Origin: Heterodera schachtii
Taxonomy: Eukaryota; Nematoda; Chromadorea; Rhabditida; Heteroderidae
NCBI GenBank assembly: GCA_023374025.1
Contig: SIJG01000175.1
Location: 1-64,000, forward strand
Direction of reading: 5' to 3'
DNA: 64,000 bases
Under the pieces are notes generated by a model, which saw only the letters and a list, made by a program, of their open reading frames with translations, had not been told where the DNA came from and did not search any database. This document shows, one piece after another, positions 12,201-23,735 of this stretch; position 1 is the first letter of the stretch; each line of letters starts with the position of its first letter. The translations under genes and the position numbers were made by a program.

Positions 12201-13758
12201 TAAAACAATTATAAATAAATTGAAGATTTAAATTGCGAGGATTTGAGTGGAATTCCGAGAGAATTGGTGGCCAATCAGTCAGCAGTGTTATTGAAAACGA
12301 AGGCCAAATGTGGGGAGAATAAGCCGTGCCGATGCCATTGGCGAATTAAGGCAATAAATAATATTTTTTAAATTATTTTGAGTGTTATTAATGCGAATTT
12401 TAATTGCTTTAGCCTGAAGCAGGGAAAAAGGTGCGAATTCAGTTCAAAAGTTTGAGCAATGTGTTTGAGTGCACATACAACTGCTCATCGGCGTATGTCG
12501 AGGTCAAATACCGAGCCGACAAAAGAGCCCAAGGCAAAAAGACAAACAATTAACTAATTAATCATTAATTAGCAAAATGATGGCTCATTAAGGTGCCAAA
12601 CTTTGTTGTGCCGCATCACTCACTGATCTGAAAGCAAATGAATATAAAAATTGGATTGAGGCGGAAAAGCCGGACATGGACATTGTCATTTCCGCGCACC
12701 TTTCATCAAAATGGACCGTACCATCTACCAGGGATCACACGGAATTACGACGATTTCAGATTTCCGAACATTTTTGGGGCCTCGGAACGTCATCCCTGCC
12801 ACTTACCGTATTCGAGCTTACGTATGAATCAGGCAAGGAAAATTGAAAAAAAAATATTTATACCTTTTAAATTTTTTTAAAATTAATTTATTTTAAATTG
12901 CTTTCGTTTTAAATGCTTTACTAATCAGAACCATTACAAAATAGAAAATTGTTCTAAAAATCTGTTAAGGCAATGTCAAACTCATAAATTCGAACAAATG
13001 CGTAAATACCGATAATTTGTTTGCCGAGAAAAGGAATCCCGGCACCACCGGTTTTAAGTGTTATGAAGCGGTAAAACAACAAATTTATGAGTGCTCCTGT
13101 CACGGTGATAAGAAATGCCTCGCTGAAGAAAAATGGGCAGTCGACGCCTTTCTTTGTCCAGTAATTAAGGTAATTAATTAAAATAATTAATTAATGCCAA
13201 AAGGCACCGCCACAGAAACATTTCATTTGATATAGGCAATTTAATTTTTAGGCCGTAAAATTTACCATTTTTGTATTAAAAAAGCGGAAATAATGATAAA
13301 TCTGGCAAATGATAAAAACTCTATTTTATTAATTAATTTGTAAATTCAAGGTCAATGGAATTCAAATTCAAGGAAGCCGACAACAAGTGTTTACTGACCC
13401 AAAAGCTTTGCGATACAATTGGACTCGGATTGAGATTCATTGTTATGTGAGTTGGGTCTGCTAATTTCAAAAAACCCGGTTTGATTGACTAATTTTACAG
13501 AAGGCCGAAGGGAGTACCGTAAACTTTTGGGGCTACAGTAAGCCAGACACAAAGGAAATCATTCGGGTGGACGAAGTCCACTGCTTGTCTTATAAAGCTG
13601 CTGGAGTGCCAGAACGGTTCAAAAGTTTGCAAGTCGAAGAACAGCCGCCGGTTAAAAAATTGAGTCCAAGTCCATTCTTGGCCAGCAATGCTTCATCCCT
13701 AATCCATGTGTTCGTGCCATTTGTTGGCCATCCCATGAGAGAGGGGGGAGATCAGTGA
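9255..13758 (+). CDS. Secreted astacin metalloprotease with EGF, CUB and Cys-rich tail
   Basis: I built 22 exons: 9255-9322, 9407-9487, 9547-9729, 9779-9855, 9905-10047, 10101-10218, 10267-10379, 10427-10565, 10635-10745, 10840-10900, 11181-11266, 11381-11460, 11601-11714, 11765-11865, 11900-12009, 12060-12179, 12226-12350, 12413-12533, 12593-12832, 12970-13169, 13351-13446 and 13501-13758. They total 2745 nt, exactly 915 codons. Order: signal peptide (about 1-18), long propeptide, REKR furin-type site (about 320-323), M12A catalytic domain with zinc motif HELLHALGFLHEQSRSD (about 430) and Met-turn SVMHY (about 477), EGF (about 528-567), CUB (about 568-730), Cys-rich tail. Astacins cleave cuticle, matrix or propeptide substrates. 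Five introns use GC donors (after 9729, 12009, 12350, 12533 and 12832). Residues about 696-721 derive from a MITE. The acceptors at 11600 and 11764 are weak. Confidence 0.85.
12729..12798 (+). mobile_element. 70-bp hAT-like MITE inside astacin coding exon
   Basis: It starts CAGGGATCA and ends TCATCCCTG. It is flanked by imperfect 8-bp repeats, CCATCTAC and CCACTTAC (6 of 8 matching). Interior TTTTTGGGGCCTCGGAA matches the families at 2440-2515 and 22219-22301. Element plus duplication is 78 bp, so the reading frame is kept with no stop. Confidence 0.8.
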
Positions 13759-15314
13759 TCTGTTTACTGCTGCGATCAGTTGGCCAATTTCCAATCAGCA
13801 AAATTTTCTCTTTTTTTAAGGGTGTCACTGTTTTATGTAAGTTCCTCTCGTATATGTATTTTTAACACATCATACACCAGCATGGGCTATTTAATTTTTT
13901 GGCAAAAACTCTCATAAATAGCACAAAAAATAAATATAAAAATTTGACAATTTTTTATTTAAATTTATCGAAATAATTGATAAAAAACCATTAAAATGTT
14001 GATTAATAATGCCTGTGTAAATGTCTTTTTTTGGTTCATCTTTTTATTTATTTTATTCATTTTATTTTTTTGAATTTTTCATTTGGAATTTTTGTATTTT
14101 TTTTAATGATAACATTTAATTAATTATTTAATATTGAATTCTTACAAAATCCAAGCCACTATATTTTAAAGTTTCGTGGATAAAAGGCAAAAAATTTATA
14201 AATTTTGAATTTTTTTTTATCCATTTGACAAATTTCATGAAATAAAGTGAATTTTATTTTCATTTTTATAATATATTTGTGGATTAGTGGTTAGTGCTTC
14301 AACATTAACAGTCCTTTTTTTATGAGTTCGACACCGGCTGACGTTTTCTTTTGATTTTATTTTTTTTTCCAATTAATACAGAGTTTTTCTTTATGTTCTT
14401 ATTTCTAAGAATTGTTCTAATTTGTGGTAATGCATTATTTTCAACTAAAAGAGGAAAATTTCTGAAAAATTTGGCTAATTTCTAGCAAAATTCACATATC
14501 TTTAAAGAAAAATTTCCCGGGCGGCGCCTACCGGCACCGCCGGACCTCTCTCATCGCGCATTCACCAAGTTTTTTGGAAAAATGTGCCGCAAAAAATGTT
14601 AAAAATCTGATTTAGTGATCCCGAATGCACTGAATTTTACGATTTGCTTATTTCCTCCCCAAAAGAACGAATAAATTGTAAAAATATTTGAAGCAACTTT
14701 GCAACTCTGGATTAATAGACAAAAATACCCATAAAAATGGAATATTTTTGGCATATTTGTAATCCCTAAATTTGGTCATTTTTTAGACAAAATCTGTGCA
14801 ATTATACCAAAAAGAATTAAATCGAGGCGATATATCGAATAAAGGAATGTGGAGCCAAACACATCATTCAAAAAACAATTAATTTTTGTGAAATTTTTTG
14901 GAGCTAATTAAACGCAAACCCCCGCCCCCGTCCCCGGGGGCGAGTCATTTGGTCACCCCCGTCCCCGCGACTCTGACCCCCGCAATCCCCCGCCCCCGTG
15001 AAAAGCCACCCCCGCCCACGGGGCTCGAACCCTAGTTGCAAGTATAGACAATTAAAAAATATTTTTATTTTTTAAATCCTTAATTTGGTGCCCAAACTTC
15101 CACCTCCCAAAAAATCTGCGTAAAAGTCCAAAAACCCAAACAATCACCTAAATGTATTCAAACGAAAGAAGCAACAAATAAATTTGAGATGCAATTATTC
15201 GATCAATTTCTATTCCTAATGATCGATCAGAATATCCTCATTTCCTAAATTCATTCATTTCTTCCGCTGGGCCCGGCACTCATTTTCAGATGACTTTTTG
15301 CGTTCTTTTTGCCC
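13759..15314. other. Gene-free interval with repeats
   Basis: It holds a tRNA-like remnant at 14285-14336, a GC-core repeat copy at about 14515-14700, a C-rich stretch at 14920-15015, and a fragment (15045-15110) of the right end of the family at 23160-23735. The AT-rich remainder has no supported ORF. Confidence 0.55.
14285..14336 (+). repeat. tRNA-derived remnant (A-box and B-box-like)
   Basis: GATTAGTGGTTAGTGC resembles a tRNA A-box/D-arm and AGTTCGACACC a B-box. The arms do not fold into a complete cloverleaf, so this is more likely a SINE or tRNA pseudogene than a tRNA gene. Confidence 0.4.
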
Positions 15315-16590
15315 CTACTTTGGTGACGACAATGGCCTAAATTAAATGCAATTAAAATTGATTATTATAGCAAAAGCTGTTTCCACTCACCCAAATTCAT
15401 AAAGCTGAAATTCGACATTGTTCAAATTGTCCGTCTTTTTGTCCTTCCATTGAATTGTCCTCCCAATTTGGCAACGCTTCAACACCAAATCGAAATATTC
15501 AGCAACATCATCTTCATCTATACTTTCATCTTCTCTTTTTTCCTTCTCCAATGTTAGCATTTCATTGGTCCGATCGTTCATCAATTCAAATCCCTCAATT
15601 GGCGTTGATGCATAAAGTTTGAATCGAATGATGTAACTGGCAGAAGAAGTGGCGATGGCACGGAGAAATGCCTATAAAATGGGTAAATGAAAAGCAAATT
15701 GCAATTAACCCAAAATTTTACGAAAAAGTGGCCAGCATACCTCCTTGAAATTGTTGACCAATTCAATGGTTTTTGATGTACCACCATGACAACTCAATTG
15801 TTTCGGCTGCCCATTTTTTGTCGGAATGTTCAACCATTTGGACAACGCTTGGCCAGCAGTTGAATTTGGCCCATCATCAGCGATTGAATCGGGCAACAAA
15901 TATTCGGAATGGATTGAAATAATGTTGAGATCGGAGAGAAGTGTCGGCGAAATGAGATGACGCAAATCATCCAAATAATGGCCATTGGAAAGGGACAAAT
16001 GGCGGATGTTTTGCGCAAAAATTGGCCAAATTTCACGAGTAAAATCATTCCAAATTTGCTGCACTTTCTTGGCACTATAGGCGTAGGCGTATGGCACATG
16101 CAAATCCAAATTGGTGCCTTTGTCAAAAATTTGCTGGTTGGAACGAAGGAATGTGATGACGAAATGGTCAATGTAACTGAAAATGAATACAAATGATTTG
16201 TGATATTAACGAAGTCTTTGAATTACTCAATTTGGAGGTTCTCAAAACGGATTTTGTTGGGCAACGGATATTTTGGCACCGAAGTCGCACATTTTTGGCA
16301 TTGCTTTTCTCTACATACAATTTTGCTGTTGTTCGCATCTTGTCAATTGCAATTGTTCTCCAAAGCGTCAATTCGCTTTTGCCATCGAAATGTTTGTCCA
16401 CCAACGCATTGAAACGAGGCGAAAGAAGTGCCATTTTGAGGCCGAGTTGAGGGCGGTCAAAATGAGGGAACATGTCCATCCAAATGTCGTTGCAAATCCA
16501 TCTGAAATACCAGAAAATTAATTAGATTGCAGAAATGATGCGATGGTCGGCGGAGGAATACTTTTTCTTTTTTTCAGCGGGCGGTGCCAT
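15315..16590 (-). pseudogene. F-box-like family copy, degenerate
   Basis: The order matches the family. Leader exon from 16590 (MAPPAEKKKKYSSADHR) is followed by an early TAA and lacks the basic segment seen in the 31540 copy. Exon 2 is 16501-16227 (MDMFPHFDRPQLGLKMALLS), exon 3 16176-15741, exon 4 15671-15391, exon 5 from 15336. Exon 2 is 275 nt instead of 276, which shifts the frame before the expected PLPNKIRF segment. Exon 5 meets TAG after six codons, removing the basic C-terminal tail that the 29 kb and 33 kb copies keep. Three independent lesions make a pseudogene the best call. Exons 3 and 4 remain open. Confidence 0.75.
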
Positions 16591-16663
16591 TGAAAAAATA
16601 AAATTTGGTCTAAAATTAGAAAATTTTTGAAAAAATTTGCACAAAAACTAAGCGAAGAATTGA

Positions 16664-16698
16664 GTTTCATCCTCATTTATATATTCATGTAAAGTCAA
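16664..16698 (-). promoter_or_regulatory. Conserved TATA-type core promoter
   Basis: On the minus strand, TATATAAATGAGGATGAAAC lies about 80-100 bp upstream of the F-box-like start at 16590. The same segment sits at a similar distance before the copy starting at 30409, and as an orphan at 27636-27670. Conservation between copies is seen directly; promoter function is inferred. Confidence 0.55.
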
Positions 16699-16699
16699 T

Positions 16700-17675
16700 T
16701 CAAATCGCTACTGTTGAAATTGTATCATCCAAATTTTTGGCCAATTAAAATTTAAAGGACCCCAAAAAACATAAAAAAATAAACAATGTATGAAAATTCA
16801 GCAGAAATTTATTTAATTACAATAGAAAGTACGGTCTCGCCAACGGCAAAGCTTCAGGTTCAAATCCACCTTGTGTTTGTTTTTAAATTTCAATTTTTTA
16901 AAGAAAATAAATAAAATAATAAAAAAACAGAACGCCAAAAGAAGAAATACAAACATTAAAAGGAAGACACTATATTTTACCGTTTGATTTTTTGAATTTT
17001 TTTAGCTTATAACTTTGTCACTAATAGACCAAATAAAACCATTTTATACTCATTTTGAAGAGAAAATTCTAACAAATATTTCTAAGTTAGTAAAAAGTTT
17101 AAAAAATTGTTTATTGGCAAATAAATGATTCATGTGTTATTTTATATGTTAGAGACAAAGAAATAGTACGCAAAAATGAGAGAAAAAGAAAAAAACTTTG
17201 TCCTTGTAAAAAAAATTATTTGGTCCACTCTAGCGATTTTAAGTTTATTTTGTAAAAGTTAAGTTTTTAACTAGAGATCGGCTCTTCTATTTTTACAAGG
17301 GAAAATTCCCAAAAAAATTTATGTTTTGCAAAGTTTTGGCATTCTGATTACTAAATAAAAAATAAATTTATTTGCACTGGGAGCCCAAAATTGACTCGCC
17401 GTGCTTAAAAGCATTCTTTTTTCTCCTCTTCCATTCATTCTCTCGTAATTTTCATCTTTATCTCCCCCCCCCCCATCGCCTCATTTTTTCATGCAAAAAG
17501 TGGTTATATGGCAGCAAGGAAATGGAAATTTTCAAAAGTCCATTTGATTGATGAGATGTGGTGACTGAAATGTTGGTCTTTGCCATTTTAGCATTTTTTT
17601 TTTTTACTTTTGCTCCTCACAAGTCCTTAATTTCTTTACATTCTCGAAGAGTGTCCTCCTTTGGTGAAGCAATGG
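16700..17675. other. AT-rich interval
   Basis: No gene is visible. A B-box-like GGTTCAAATCC is at 16857-16867. A pyrimidine-rich stretch (17420-17475) resembles the sequence upstream of 30700. Confidence 0.5.
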
Positions 17676-17681
17676 AAAGAA

Positions 17682-18823
17682 GGTGATGCGACATTTGCGG
17701 CGCTGACATTTGCGGCGCTGACACTTGCGGCGCAGACATTTGCGGCGCCCAGCCAAAGCGACACTTGCGGCGCTGACATTTGCGGCGTGACACTTGCGGC
17801 GCCGACACTTGCGGCGACGACACTTGCGGCGCCGACAGATGCGGCGCCCAGTCAAAGCGACACTTGCGGCGCAGTCACTTGCGGCGCCCAGTCAAAATGA
17901 CATTTGCGGCGCAGAATTAAATGACCCCAAAAATTATTTAAACTATATTTTTGATTAAAAAAACATTTGTTTAATCACACTTTCAATCCATTTCTTCAAA
18001 GCCTTTCATCCCTAGGCGGTACTGCAATGTACGAATGTGATTAATTATATCATTATCGTTTTTTTCCTTATTGTCAAAATTGATGACTAATCGACGGATC
18101 GCTTCATCATTTCGCAGATATTTTTTAAGCGAGGCCTTTCAACAATTCGATCAAAAGTGTTTTAAAATATTATATTTTACGTCTCATTATCGATTTTAAC
18201 AATTTTGGGTAGGAAATAAGCAAATCGTAATTTCAGTGCATTCGGGATCAAAAACCAGATTTTTAACATTTTTTGAGGCACTCAAAAAACTTTTGGGAAC
18301 TGGACGGGGGGAGAAGGTCCGGCGGTTCCGACAGGCGCCGCCGGGGGAAAATCTTAAGAATTTCTAATGAATTTTGTTAGGAATTAACCAAATTTTTCAG
18401 AAATTTCCCTCTTTTAGATGAAAATAAGGCACTACCCCCAAATCAGAACATTTCTTAGAAATAAGGACATATAGAAACATTGGATTAGGTTGAAGAATTC
18501 TTGTTAATGTGTCATTGTTAAATATTAAACTATTAAAATAACAATCTGTTAACTTAAATAAATTGTTCAAATTTTTGGGGTCATTTAATTCTGCGCCGCA
18601 AATGTCATTTTGACTGGGCGCCGCAAGTGTCTGCGCCGCAAGTGTCGCTTTGACTGGGCGCCGCATCTGTCGGCGCCGCAAGTGTCGTCGCCGCAAGTGT
18701 CGGCGCCGCAAGTGTCACGCCGCAAATGTCAGCGCCGCAAGTGTCGCTTTGGCTGGGCGCCGCAAATGTCTGCGCCGCAAGTGTCAGCGCCGCAAATGTC
18801 AGCGCCGCAAATGTCGGCCAATC
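17682..18823. mobile_element. Foldback element with 15-mer repeat arms
   Basis: The two arms (about 17682-17945 and 18565-18823) are inverted copies. Each is an array of roughly 15-nt units of the type GACACTTGCGGCGCC/GACATTTGCGGCGCT, interspersed with CAGTCAAAGC or CAGCCAAAGC. The 8-bp sequence GGAAAGAA directly flanks both ends (17674-17681 and 18824-18831). The interior of about 620 bp is AT-rich, has a GC-core repeat copy near 18320, and no transposase. The architecture resembles Drosophila FB elements. A short piece of the same terminus (GGTGATGCGACATTTGCGG) recurs at about 19112. Confidence 0.9.
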
Positions 18824-19488
18824 GGAAAGAAATGTTTTCATTATGTTGTTGTATTTGGATTTTGTTACTCGCAAATTAGTCCGTTTCCATAGCCAAGCAA
18901 ATTTTTTTGGAAGACATTAACCCTAATTTTCCTATAAAAATTCCGGGAGGCCAATGAAGAACAGGGTGCGAAGTCGTTTTAAACCCAAAAATCGAAATTC
19001 GAAAAATTAGTCCGAGTTTGAGTCAGAGGTTCGAATTTGGCAAAAATGGATAATGCTGTATTCGTGATCAAATTAGAACAAAACGTCAAAAATTTCCATA
19101 TGTGTTGGTGGGGTGATGCGACATTTGCGGACAATTTCGGGAAAAAAGCTGAAAACATGGAATGGAGACTGCTATTTGTAAGCTAGAAATTTCTTTTTGC
19201 TGAAAAATATTTTTTGAATTTTTGGATTTGCCAAAGGCAAAAAAAGGAGGGAAAATGGGAGAGAAAAAAAAAGAAAGGCAAAATACACACAAAGAAATTA
19301 ATGATGATGATGATGATGGAGATAAAGGAAGACTAATAAGGCAAAGTTATGAATATATATCAGAAGCAAAACGAAATTCCATCCATCGTAAAAATATATT
19401 AACCAAGTCAAAATGCACATAAAAAATTTATGGAATTTTCTGAAATTGTTTTCACAATTTAAATGTTTTTATTTAAAAATTAGTTAAT

Positions 19489-22001
19489 ATGAATTTGCAA
19501 AATATGAGCTCCAACGCACAGCCACCGCTCGACTATTTGTCCAATCGGATGAAGCGTTTGCTGAGCACGGGCGAAGACGCGGACGTTCAGTTTTTGGTGG
19601 GGAAAGACGACAACAAAGAGGCGAGCTTATTCTGTAGCAATTAATTATCGAATTAATTGGGGAATTTAATTGTTTAAAAAAAAAAAAAAATCAATTTTGA
19701 TAAATTATGAATTTTTTCAGCTTTTGTCAGCCCACAAACCGATTTTGAAAATGGCTTCCAAAGTGTTGGCCGAAATGTTTCGCTGTGACGCCACGGAGGA
19801 CACAAATGGTGACAAAATTCCAAAATAATTTTAGATTGTATTATTTTTATTTTTAAATTTAATAAAATTTAGCGGCTTGGGAAGTGATTAACAGCAGCAA
19901 CCCAATTGTGGTCACCGATGTTGAGGTGGTGCCATTCAAAATAATGCTCAGTTACATTTACACGGACCAATCGCACGGAATGAACGGAGACAATGCAATT
20001 TCAGTGCTCCACGCGGGTCAAATTTATTGAGTTTTTAATAATTAATTAATTAATTGGGAATTTAGCAAAAAAATATCGCATCAATGGACTGATCAGTCAT
20101 TGCACCAATTTTCCTGTTTCGCAACTGTCCGACGTGTTTTTTGCGCTTACTCAAGCGAAACTTCTGGGAGAAGAAGTTGTTGGCTTAAATTGAGAAAAAT
20201 ATTCAAATTTTTCATTATTTAATATTTTAATGTTATTTAACAATTTGCCAAATATTTAAATATTATTTTAGCAATTTGCCACTCGCTGTTTGGAATACAT
20301 TGATCACAATGCGCACGTTTTATTCGAGCAGTCGGATCAATTTTTGAAAATTGATCAAAAATTGTTGTGCGAAATTTTTGGCCGTGATCAGCTGAAAATC
20401 ATTGGTGAAATGGACATTTGGAAAATTGTAAAGCATTTTCTTAATTTTTTAAAAATTAATTTTTTTTTTTTTTTAGGCTCTCCGTTGGGCCGATGATAAA
20501 TGCCGTAAGAATGGCATTGACTGCTCGGGGGACAATCGTCGTGCCGTGCTTGGCCCTGCTCTGTTCCAAATTCGTTTTCCGCTCATCCCCAAAGGGGACT
20601 TTTCGGAGCAAATTGGTAAAAGAAAATTTAATTTCTTGGAAAATAATCATAAGTTCCACAGAGCAAAAAACACACAAAATTCTTTTTAAAAGCATTTCTT
20701 ATGTGCTGAAATTCTTATGTTTCCATTAATTGTTTTTTCAGTCTCTTCCGGCGTTTTGACAAATGACGAAATGTTTGCCGTTTTGCTGTATCATTCGAGT
20801 CGCGAAATTGCAACAGATTGCCAAGCTCCGTCCGATCTCAAATTTGCCACCACTCAGCGCAATTACATTTGCAAGCAGACACTTTTGGCAAAGATTAAAC
20901 AGTTTTCTGCCGTTGCCGATTCCACCCAATCGTTGTCCTTCCAACCCATCGACGGCGCCGTGGTGGACATCAAAGGGATCCGATGGCATTTGGTCTATTC
21001 GCTGTATCAATCAGAGGAGAAGAAAAAAAGCGGATTCATCACCCTTTCACTCAAATGCAACATACGTGAGAGAAGTAATTAGCTCTGTTGAGAAAATTAT
21101 TTGAAACAATTATTTATTGGAGCTGGGCTTTTTAGGTTTTTTAATATTTTTTTGCGGCTTATTTACGACGAGAGAACCGAAAAATAGCATTTTCGGAAAA
21201 TATTGATCATATGGCCCAGAACCCAAAATGGTCAAAATATATACCAATTGACAGCTCTCGGTCTGAAATGAAAGGATCCGAAAGAATTTTTTTGCGGAAG
21301 CCAATCCCTGAAGAGTTACAGACCCGGGACTGAAATGTCCAAATGGCTTTTGGACTGAACCGTCCACTGACTTAAAAAGCATGGAATTTAGACAAAATCA
21401 AAGTCATTTTCTGATATTTTTGAGGGCCCATAACTTTTGTCAATTTCTTTTTTATCCAAAAAATTCATTCGGATTCTTGATTAACAGACGACGAGGAATC
21501 GATTGATATGTATTTTGTCGCAATTCCATGCTTTTTGAGTCAGTGGACGGTTCAGTCCCAAAGGCATTTGGCCATTTCAGTCCCGGGTCTGTAACCCTTC
21601 AGGGATTGGTTTATGCAAAAAAATTCTAGCGATTTATAAAAAATATCGCACATATTTTGGTTTTTTTTTGAGAAAATCTGTGAGAAAAATACATGAAAAT
21701 TGAAAAATACACCCCTAAAAATCAACTTTCTTTCCATTTCTTATAGTATTTTCAAAATTTGTATTTATTTCGTGTGTCGAAAGTTAACAAATCGAATTAA
21801 GTTGCCGATTGGAAGTGCCATTGTTGGACGCGAACCGTGCCACAACAAAAAATTGGGAATAATTACTTTGTTCGCAATAATGATGACGTTTTTCGCAACC
21901 ACAACCGAAAAACAGAATATATAACTCTTAACTATTTTCTGGACATTGAGGTGAATTTCAAAATATTTTGGGAAATTAATAAACTCATTTACTTTTACTA
22001 A
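19489..22001 (+). CDS. BTB-BACK-MATH-like protein
   Basis: Exons: 19489-19620, 19721-19808, 19873-20016, 20066-20175, 20272-20427, 20477-20615, 20742-21065 and 21802 to about 22001. Phases agree at every join. The BTB domain spans about residues 10-150 (RMKRLLSTGEDADVQFLVG, LLSAHKPILKMASKVLAEMF, MLSYIYTDQ). The BACK domain follows (CLEYIDHNAHVLF, DQKLLCEIF, ALRWADDKC). The C-terminus is MATH-like (VVDIKGIRWHL). Such proteins are typically Cullin-3 substrate adaptors. Intron 1 uses a GC donor. The last exon is the least certain; it either ends at 22001 or splices on after 21950. The last intron holds a long hairpin (21290-21635). Confidence 0.75.
21290..21635. repeat. Hairpin element in BTB gene intron
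   Basis: Arms of about 100 bp (21290-21385 and 21525-21635) are inverted copies containing TTACAGACCCGGGACTGAAA and GGACTGAACCGTCCACTGAC. The flank at 21140-21180 (TTTTTGCGGCTTATTTACGA) matches 60610-60640. Confidence 0.8.
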
Positions 22002-22218
22002 TTTCTATACTTGTCTTTCCTAATTAATTTAATTATTATTTTTGGCTTTGGGCCAAACGGCGTACCCCCAGGGCATTTAACTGAAGGATTAAAATTTTGG
22101 AAAATTGCTTTAGAAACTGATGGACTTTTGCTTAAATATTCTTGTTGGTTCATTTGAATATTATCAAAACTCAATTAGGGATTGAGAAAATGAAAATCAC
22201 CGCCGGTACAGTACAGGC

Positions 22219-22301
22219 CAGGGATGGCATTCCGAGGCCCCAAAAATTTTTGGAGAAATCAGAATTACGACCCCAAATGTCGGAATTCCGTGCCATCCCT
22301 G
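22219..22301. mobile_element. 83-bp hAT-like MITE
   Basis: It begins CAGGGATGGCATTCC and ends GGAATTCCGTGCCATCCCTG. Exact 8-bp duplications GTACAGGC flank it (22211-22218 and 22302-22309). It is the best-preserved member of the family also seen at 2440-2515 and 12729-12798. Confidence 0.9.
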
Positions 22302-22589
22302 GTACAGGCGCCGCCGGCGTGGGAGAATCAGAAATTTTGCCATTTTTATATTAATAACATTTTATATAAAAAGATCAGTACATATCCTTTTTATGACCTC
22401 TCCCGAAATTTATTTAAATTTTTTCTTGGGTAATTTTAGGCGCTGAAAACATATCTTCTGTTTATTTTAAGGTAACGTGCAAATAGAAAAAAGGTTGTTA
22501 GTGTCTAAAATTACTCCAAAAAAGTGAAAAAAAATTTTTTGGGAGGAGGTACAAATCCCCGACCTCCGATAATTGAGCTCCTCCCCGCC

Positions 22590-22985
22590 CTGACCCCCGA
22601 CATGTCGCCCCCGAGGTCCCCGGCCCCCGACATTTTGCCCCCCGAGGTCCCCGGCCCCCGACATTTTGCCCCCGAGGGCTCGTGGAGGGGTCCACCTCGT
22701 TTCGACGCGCACGTTTCGGCGCCAGCATGTTTTTCCACTATAACTTTCTGTAACTTTTTTATTTATCATCCAAACCCAACATTTTTGGTATCATTCGAAA
22801 GCTTAACATGTTTAGAAACTTTTCCTAAGCTATTGCTACGCGATTAGACAAATACCAAAAAAGTTATATTATGAAAATTACAAAAAGTCGAAATTTTCAA
22901 ATTTTTTAAGTGGAAAAACATGCTGGCGCCGAAACGCCAGCGCCGAATCGTGAGCGCCGAAACGGGTGGGTCCCTCGGGGAGCAA
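22590..22985. mobile_element. GC-rich foldback element
   Basis: About three tandem units of GAGGTCCCCGGCCCCCGACA lie at 22595-22680. Inverted arms (about 22690-22740 and 22910-22985) share AGTGGAAAAACATGCTGGCG plus GCCGAAACG repeats. The centre carries TATCATTCGAAAGC next to AACTTTTTT, a core shared with other hairpins here. Confidence 0.7.
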
Positions 22986-23159
22986 CCATAATTTGAAGAA
23001 AAAAGTTCGGACATTTTGCCAAATATACGTAATTTTTCAAAAAAAAAAATCGTGTTTTTTTGTCATTTTTTACCACAAAAATAAAAATTAAAAAGTGTCA
23101 AAATGCGAACAAAAATGATAATTTTCGTAAAAATAAGGCAATCCTATGTTGTTCATAGG

Positions 23160-23735
23160 GCGACATGAAGTTTGGGCACCAGAGGGAGTAAATTAAAAAA
23201 ATAAAACAAAAAAAATATATAAAATCTTATATAAATCATTAAAATTTAGTAAATTTTAACAACCCTTGTGTCTTAAAATTTATATGTTCTTGAAAATCAA
23301 AAAATTTATGTATGGAAACTTGGCAATATTATTATTTAGTCATTTTTGCGGTTGTTTAAACGTAGAGTTAAACATGTACTGGTTTCTTTTTGGACTTATT
23401 TGTTAGACCTCAATACCGGCTTAGTTGGGCCCGAAATAACAAGAGACCCGTCTAATTCATTTTAACTCATAAAATTTTAAGTCTTGTGACCGAGCCTTGT
23501 AATGTTATAAATTACAAATAATTCATATGTATGGCATTGATATAGAATTAAGGTAATGAGTTTAGCAAAATAAGCATGCTTAAATCGAGTGAATATTCGT
23601 TAAGAAAACTTTATTCCTAACTTGATTAAAATTACTATGCTTTTAAATTAGATGGTTGCAATTTATAGACAATTAGAAATATTTTTATTTTTAATCCTTA
23701 ATTTGGTGCCCAAACATCCGCCCCCCGTTCATAGG
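23160..23735. mobile_element. About 575-bp dispersed element, copy 1
   Basis: It is closely similar along its length to 35712-36290. The left end GGCGACATGAAGTTTGGGCA and right end GGTGCCCAAAC...CGCCCCC form imperfect terminal inverted repeats. A right-end fragment lies at 15045-15110. Confidence 0.75.

Noticed and set aside
17682..18823. CRISPR-like array
   Set aside because: Units are contiguous without unique spacers, arms are inverted, and the genome is eukaryotic.
17604..18879. Long open frames reading RRRKCRRRKC or SAPQVSAPQVS
   Set aside because: They are translations of the 15-nt repeat arms of the foldback element in several frames; no splice signals or start context.
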